NCBI GenBank assembly: GCA_016946835.1
Contig: JACVTC010000012.1
Location: 453,001-517,000, forward strand
Reading direction: 5' to 3'
Length of the DNA: 64,000 nt
Source of the DNA: Neocallimastix lanati (nom. inval.)
Taxonomy: Eukaryota; Neocallimastigomycota; Neocallimastigomycetes; Neocallimastigales; Neocallimastigaceae
In this document: positions 59,837-64,000 of the stretch, piece by piece
How the letters are laid out: each line of letters starts with the position of its first letter
How positions within the stretch are numbered: position 1 is the stretch's first letter
Program-made: the position numbers and the translations under genes
The notes under the pieces: model-generated
The model's input: only the letters and a program-made list of their open reading frames with translations
What the model was told of the DNA's origin: nothing
Database searches by the model: none

Positions 59837-61136
59837 GGAAATATATATATTATATACAAATGTATATAAATTTTTATTAATGATGATATTTATATTCTAA
59901 TATTAATTGATATTTATATTCTAATTTTAATAATTATACTTTAATTCTAAAATAATATCTTTAATTATATTTACCTTGGCATCTACACTTATCATCTCTG
60001 TAGGTACCATCTTTACAAATTAAACTAACTTTGAAACGAGCAACGCCACTAGAATTAACAGCTTTAAATGTTTTGTATTCTACTACATCAGATTTACTTG
60101 TTGGTAAACTACCTTCTCCATTGTTTTCAACTCTTATGGAATAATTTTCAAATTGAGCATCAACATAGGATTCATTAGCAGACCATTTACCAACTTCATC
60201 TTTATCGACAATAATACTTAAACAGTTCTTCATTAATTCATCGGTGAAATCTTGGAACTTCAATTTCTTTTGGGAAGAAATAGTACAAATGACTTGATTA
60301 TCACTTTGAGTACCACAGGCTTCATGGTAAACTTCAATAATAAAATTAGATTTAATGATACCGTCCATATGACCAACTTTACTTGATTCTCTTTTCAATA
60401 CATAACCTTCATAGTAATCACCAAAAAGCTCATACATTTTATCATATTTTGGATAGTTTTTACGAACAATCTTATAGAAATCTTCGTTGGAACAATTATT
60501 AAGGTTAATATTTTCAGTAGAAAGGTACCATTTATAGTGATAACCACCATTGCTATTTCTTTCTCTGTAGTCAATGAAAATACCACAGTTTTCTCTAATC
60601 TCATCTAAACCCTTATTCATATCCCAGTAGAGTGTATCATATGGAACACCATTGGAAGATGGACCAAATTGATCGGCTGGGAAGGAACTATTAATTGTAT
60701 CTGGAATTTTGTTTACATATAATAAGTATGTATGCAATAAAACATTTAATTTATAGGTTTGCTTAACTGTTAAACCATCGCAAGATTTAATGTTCTTAAT
60801 TTCAATTGAGAAAAGTCCATTTACCTCTTTTGTAATAGTAAATTCTTTCTTTTCTTTTCCTTGAGTGACAAGTATGTAATTTTTATTATCAATTATTTTA
60901 AATGCTTCATTATTTTGTCCTTCATTACCATCCTTCAAACCTTCAATAATTATTTTATCTCCTGATTTCGAAACATTTATATTTTTAATAGTATCACCTA
61001 TACCAAAGTTTACGAAGTTTACATTACATTTGTTGTTCTTTCTTAATACACCGTTTTTGGTATATTCAACAGTAACATCAGCGCTTACAGTACAAATAAT
61101 AGCGAATAACGCTAATAAACTATAATATAACCTCAT
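58484..61136 (-). CDS. secreted Cys-rich furin/growth-factor-receptor repeat protein, two exons
   Basis: Exon 1 is 61136-59975 and exon 2 is 59802-58484. The 172-bp intron starts GTAAATAT and ends TATATATATAG. The joined frame gives about 826 residues ending ENGNC-TAA. Residues 1-19 form a signal peptide (LLALFAIICTVSA). About 20-375 is a domain I do not recognise (HTYLLYVNKIPDTINSSFPA; GGYHYKWYLSTENINL). From about 380 to the end, some ten modules of the form CxxDCxTCxxxxxCxxCxxP...GxCxCxxGYYMxxGxCxxC make up a furin-like/growth-factor-receptor Cys-rich array, disulphide-bonded outside the cell. No second membrane helix is visible, so it is secreted or wall-bound. Such repeats are widespread in gut fungi and in ciliates; the ligand is unknown. 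Confidence 0.87.
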
Positions 61137-61541
61137 CCTGCCTTTCTTTTTTCTTTTTCACTTTCTTCCTTTTCGAACCTTAAAAATTACAATTTTTTAA
61201 TTAATTTTTCCTTATCTCTATTATTTTTTTTTTTTTTTTTATAATAGAAATGTTAAATTCTAAATTTTAATTTATTCAATTGTATATAATACAATTTATT
61301 TTCTTTCTGAAAAAAAAGAGAAAAAAAAGAAATATTTCATGTTTTATATATGAAAATAAAAATAATAATATATTAATATTTTTTTTAACCCAACTATATT
61401 TTAATATATTTATTTATTTTAATTAAAAACTATTAATACATTTATTTATTTTTTAAATAATGTATTAATAGTTTTTAATTTATTGAGGATAAATTATTTT
61501 TATTAATTAACAAGTTTATTCATTATTCTTCATTTGCCTAT

Positions 61542-61580
<39 letters not shown>

Positions 61581-62219
61581 AAATCAAAAATGTTAAAAGT
61601 ATGAAAAGTATTTAAAAATACAGTTAAAGAAATTAATATACTATTTTTATAATTAAGAATAATACTATCATTAAAATCTATTATAAATATTAATATAATA
61701 TGATAAAATATATTACTATAAATATTAATATAATAATATGATAAAATATATTACTATAAATATTAATATAATAATATGATAAAATATATTACTTATTTTT
61801 AATTTTAGTAATTTTTATTATTACAATTGAGATTTTTAATTTATTTCATTTACCATAGTAAATTTTAATTTTTGAAAAATTCATTAGAGTTCTTAACAGC
61901 CAATGTTTTTTTATATAAAATTAGCTTAAAATTTTTAATTATAATCACAAAAAAAAAAAAAAAAAATTAATAGCCTAATCAATAAATTAATTTTAAATAT
62001 TTTTTGAATTTTAAAATATAAATATTTAATATAAATATTAAAATTTATATTTATAGTTTTAAAAATAAAAATATTAAATTTTATTTTTATTTTTTTATTT
62101 ATGTAATTTTTAATAAAAATTTTCTTTTTTTTTTTGGTATTATATTTTTTATTAATTTTTTTATAGTGTGTGTGTTGTAAATGATCATTTCAACTTTTTA
62201 TTGGTATATATTAAAAAAA
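61137..62219. other. 5' flank of the furin-repeat gene, A+T-rich
   Basis: 61137-61190 is C/T-rich on the + strand, so A/G-rich in gene orientation directly before the ATG, a likely leader. 61666-61790 has about three copies of a ~40-bp unit (core ACTATAAATATTAATATAAT). Otherwise homopolymers; no gene. Confidence 0.6.
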
Positions 62220-63080
62220 ATAATTTAATTAAAACATAGAAATAGAAAGTAAAAAAAAAAAAGAAAAAAAAATAAGAAAGTAAAAAATAAAAAGTAGAAA
62301 AAAAATATTAAAACATAGAAATAGAAAGTAGAAAAAAAAATATTAAAAAAATATAATTAAAATAAAACATAGTTAATAAAACATAGAAATAGAAAGTAGA
62401 AAAAAAAAATAAGAAAGTAAAAAATAAAAAGTAGAAAAAAAAATATTAAAACATAGAAATAGAAAGTAGAAAAAAAAATATTAAAAAAATATAATTAAAA
62501 TAAAACATAGTTAATAAAACATAGAAATAGAAAGTAGAAAAAAAAATTAACTATAAAAAAAATAAGAAAGTAAAAAAAAAAAAGTAGAAAAAAAATAAAA
62601 AAAAAAATAAAACATAGTTAAAACATAGAAATAGAAAGTAAAAAAAAAAAAAAGTAGAAAAAAATAAGAAAGTAAAAAATAAAAAGTAGAAAAAAAATAT
62701 TAAAACATAGAAATAGAAAGTAGAAAAAAAAATATTAAAAAAATATAATTAAAATAAAACATAGTTAATAAAACATAGAAATAGAAAGTAGAAAAAAAAA
62801 TAAAAAAATATAATTAAAATAAAACATAGTTAATAAAACATAGAAATAGAAAGTAGAAAAAAAAATTAACTATAAAAAAAATAAGAAAGTAAAAAAAAAA
62901 AAGTAGAAAAAAAATAAAAAAAAAAATAAAACATAGTTAATAAAACATAGAAATAGAAAGTAGAAAAAAAATTAACTATAAAAAAAATAAGAAAGTAAAA
63001 AAAAAAAGTAGAAAAAAAATAAAAAAAAAAGTATAAAAAAAAAAGTATAAAAAAAATTAACTATAAAAAAAAAATAAGAA
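62220..63080. repeat. complex satellite, AACATAGAAATAGAAAGTAG core
   Basis: About ten copies of AACATAGAAATAGAAAGTAG are spaced by A runs, AATAAGAAAGTAAAAAATAA, and ATATAATTAAAATAAAACAT. Blocks of about 180 bp recur (62270-62400, 62400-62530, 62680-62850), so short motifs are nested in longer units. Strongly purine-biased on this strand. No coding sequence. Confidence 0.88.
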
Positions 63081-64000
63081 TATAATCATTCCTAAGAAAC
63101 ACAGATACGAATATAAGTGTGATGTTCACTGTAAGGATATTGAGTGATTCAAAAACATATACATAATATGAAAGCAATATAATGTTCACTTATTCACTTA
63201 TTTATTGTATACATTTCATTCATGTTATATGAATTGAATTTTTTTCCTCTGTTTTAAAAAATTTGAATATGATTTATTATATTAATATTTTTATATGTAT
63301 AAAAAAATTATTTATTTTTAATGGTTAATATATTTTTATATATTACTTTATTATTTTTATATATTACTTTATTTATTGTATATTGTTTATATATTTATTT
63401 TCCTTCTACTTCTGAAAGTTAAAATGAAAATTTAAAATGAATTTTATTTCATTATAAATTTATATTATTCCACAAAATTAAATGAATTTTATTTCATTAT
63501 AAATTTATATTATTCCACAAAATTAAATGAAGTATAATTAAATAATTTTAATTTTGAATTAAAAATTTATATTTGTTAAAATATAGTTTATTATAAAAAT
63601 TCATAGTATTGTTAATATATATAATATATATTAGTAAATATATATAATATAAATATATATTTATATTATATATATTTACTAAGTTAAATATTATATATAT
63701 AAATTAATATATATTTATATTATATATATATATTTAACTTATTCTTAAAAATATATATATAAATTTTTATACATTGATTTAGAATATAAATTTTATAATT
63801 CATGTATTATTAATATCTTTAATTAATAAATATAAAGATAAAGATAAAATATAGATTTTATAATTCATGTATTATTAATAAATATCTTCAATAAATATAA
63901 AGATTAAAATATTAATAAAGACTAAAATATTAATATAAAATTTGTAATTCATGTATTATTAATCAATAGCTTTAATAAATATGAAGATTAAAATATTAAT
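63081..64000. other. A+T-rich right end with small direct repeats
   Basis: 63081-63180 is slightly less A+T-rich without a frame. 63436-63528 contains a 46-bp direct repeat in tandem (core TTTTATTTCATTATAAATTT). 63600-63760 is a TATA-rich near-palindrome. 63790-64000 repeats AATTCATGTATTATTAAT three times. No gene recognised. Confidence 0.6.

Overview
The window is extremely A+T-rich eukaryotic DNA (well over 80% A+T by eye). It has long homopolymers, micro- and minisatellites, Asn-rich proteins, short GT-AG introns (donors GTAAAT/GTAAAA, acceptors ATAG) and dense LTR retrotransposon remains. The composition, many Ty1/copia elements, a secreted furin-like Cys-rich protein and a single-pass membrane protein with a cytoplasmic SH3 domain best fit an anaerobic gut fungus (Neocallimastigomycota). 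That placement is inference; another very A+T-rich poly-Asn eukaryote is not excluded. The standard genetic code fits the host genes.

Layout. 0.3-1.75 kb is a decayed Ty3-like gag/protease. 2.2-22.8 kb is a stack of retroelements. A minus-strand Ty1/copia element (A) has its 3' LTR at 2203-2660 and 5' LTR at 22599-22799, with AAATT target duplications outside both. Its pol is split at one codon by about 14 kb. That insert holds a recent, internally deleted copia element (B, 6370-9331), a decayed Ty3 element (D, about 9.66-17.04 kb), a 70-copy hexamer array and the 5' part of a host gene that stops at the junction (18304-18930). A solo LTR sits inside A's left LTR. Older copia remains lie at about 23.9-25.2 kb.

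Host genes. A NUP53/NUP35-type nucleoporin is at 26413-28497 (+). A three-exon signal peptide/TM/SH3 gene is at 39731-41919 (-). A two-exon secreted Cys-rich furin-repeat gene is at 58484-61136 (-). Between them lie copia element C (29482-35507, minus, TATAC duplications), a small Ty3 integrase scrap (36.87-37.04 kb), an unexplained less A+T-rich island (38.0-39.1 kb), a 2.7 kb minisatellite (44.74-47.41 kb), a decayed chromovirus-like Ty3 pol (50.3-53.6 kb) and copia scraps (53.7-54.3 and 55.4-56.1 kb). Two short sequences look foreign: an HflK-like bacterial fragment of about 49% G+C over its core (54343-54510), and a broken CRESS-DNA-type Rep gene (56415-56902). The right end is satellite and A+T-rich DNA.

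The three intact genes show no sign of acting together. Most of the window records retroelement invasion and decay: recurrent TAA stops at Gln positions, half-tRNA primer sites in the copia elements, and nested insertions that can be ordered from their target duplications.
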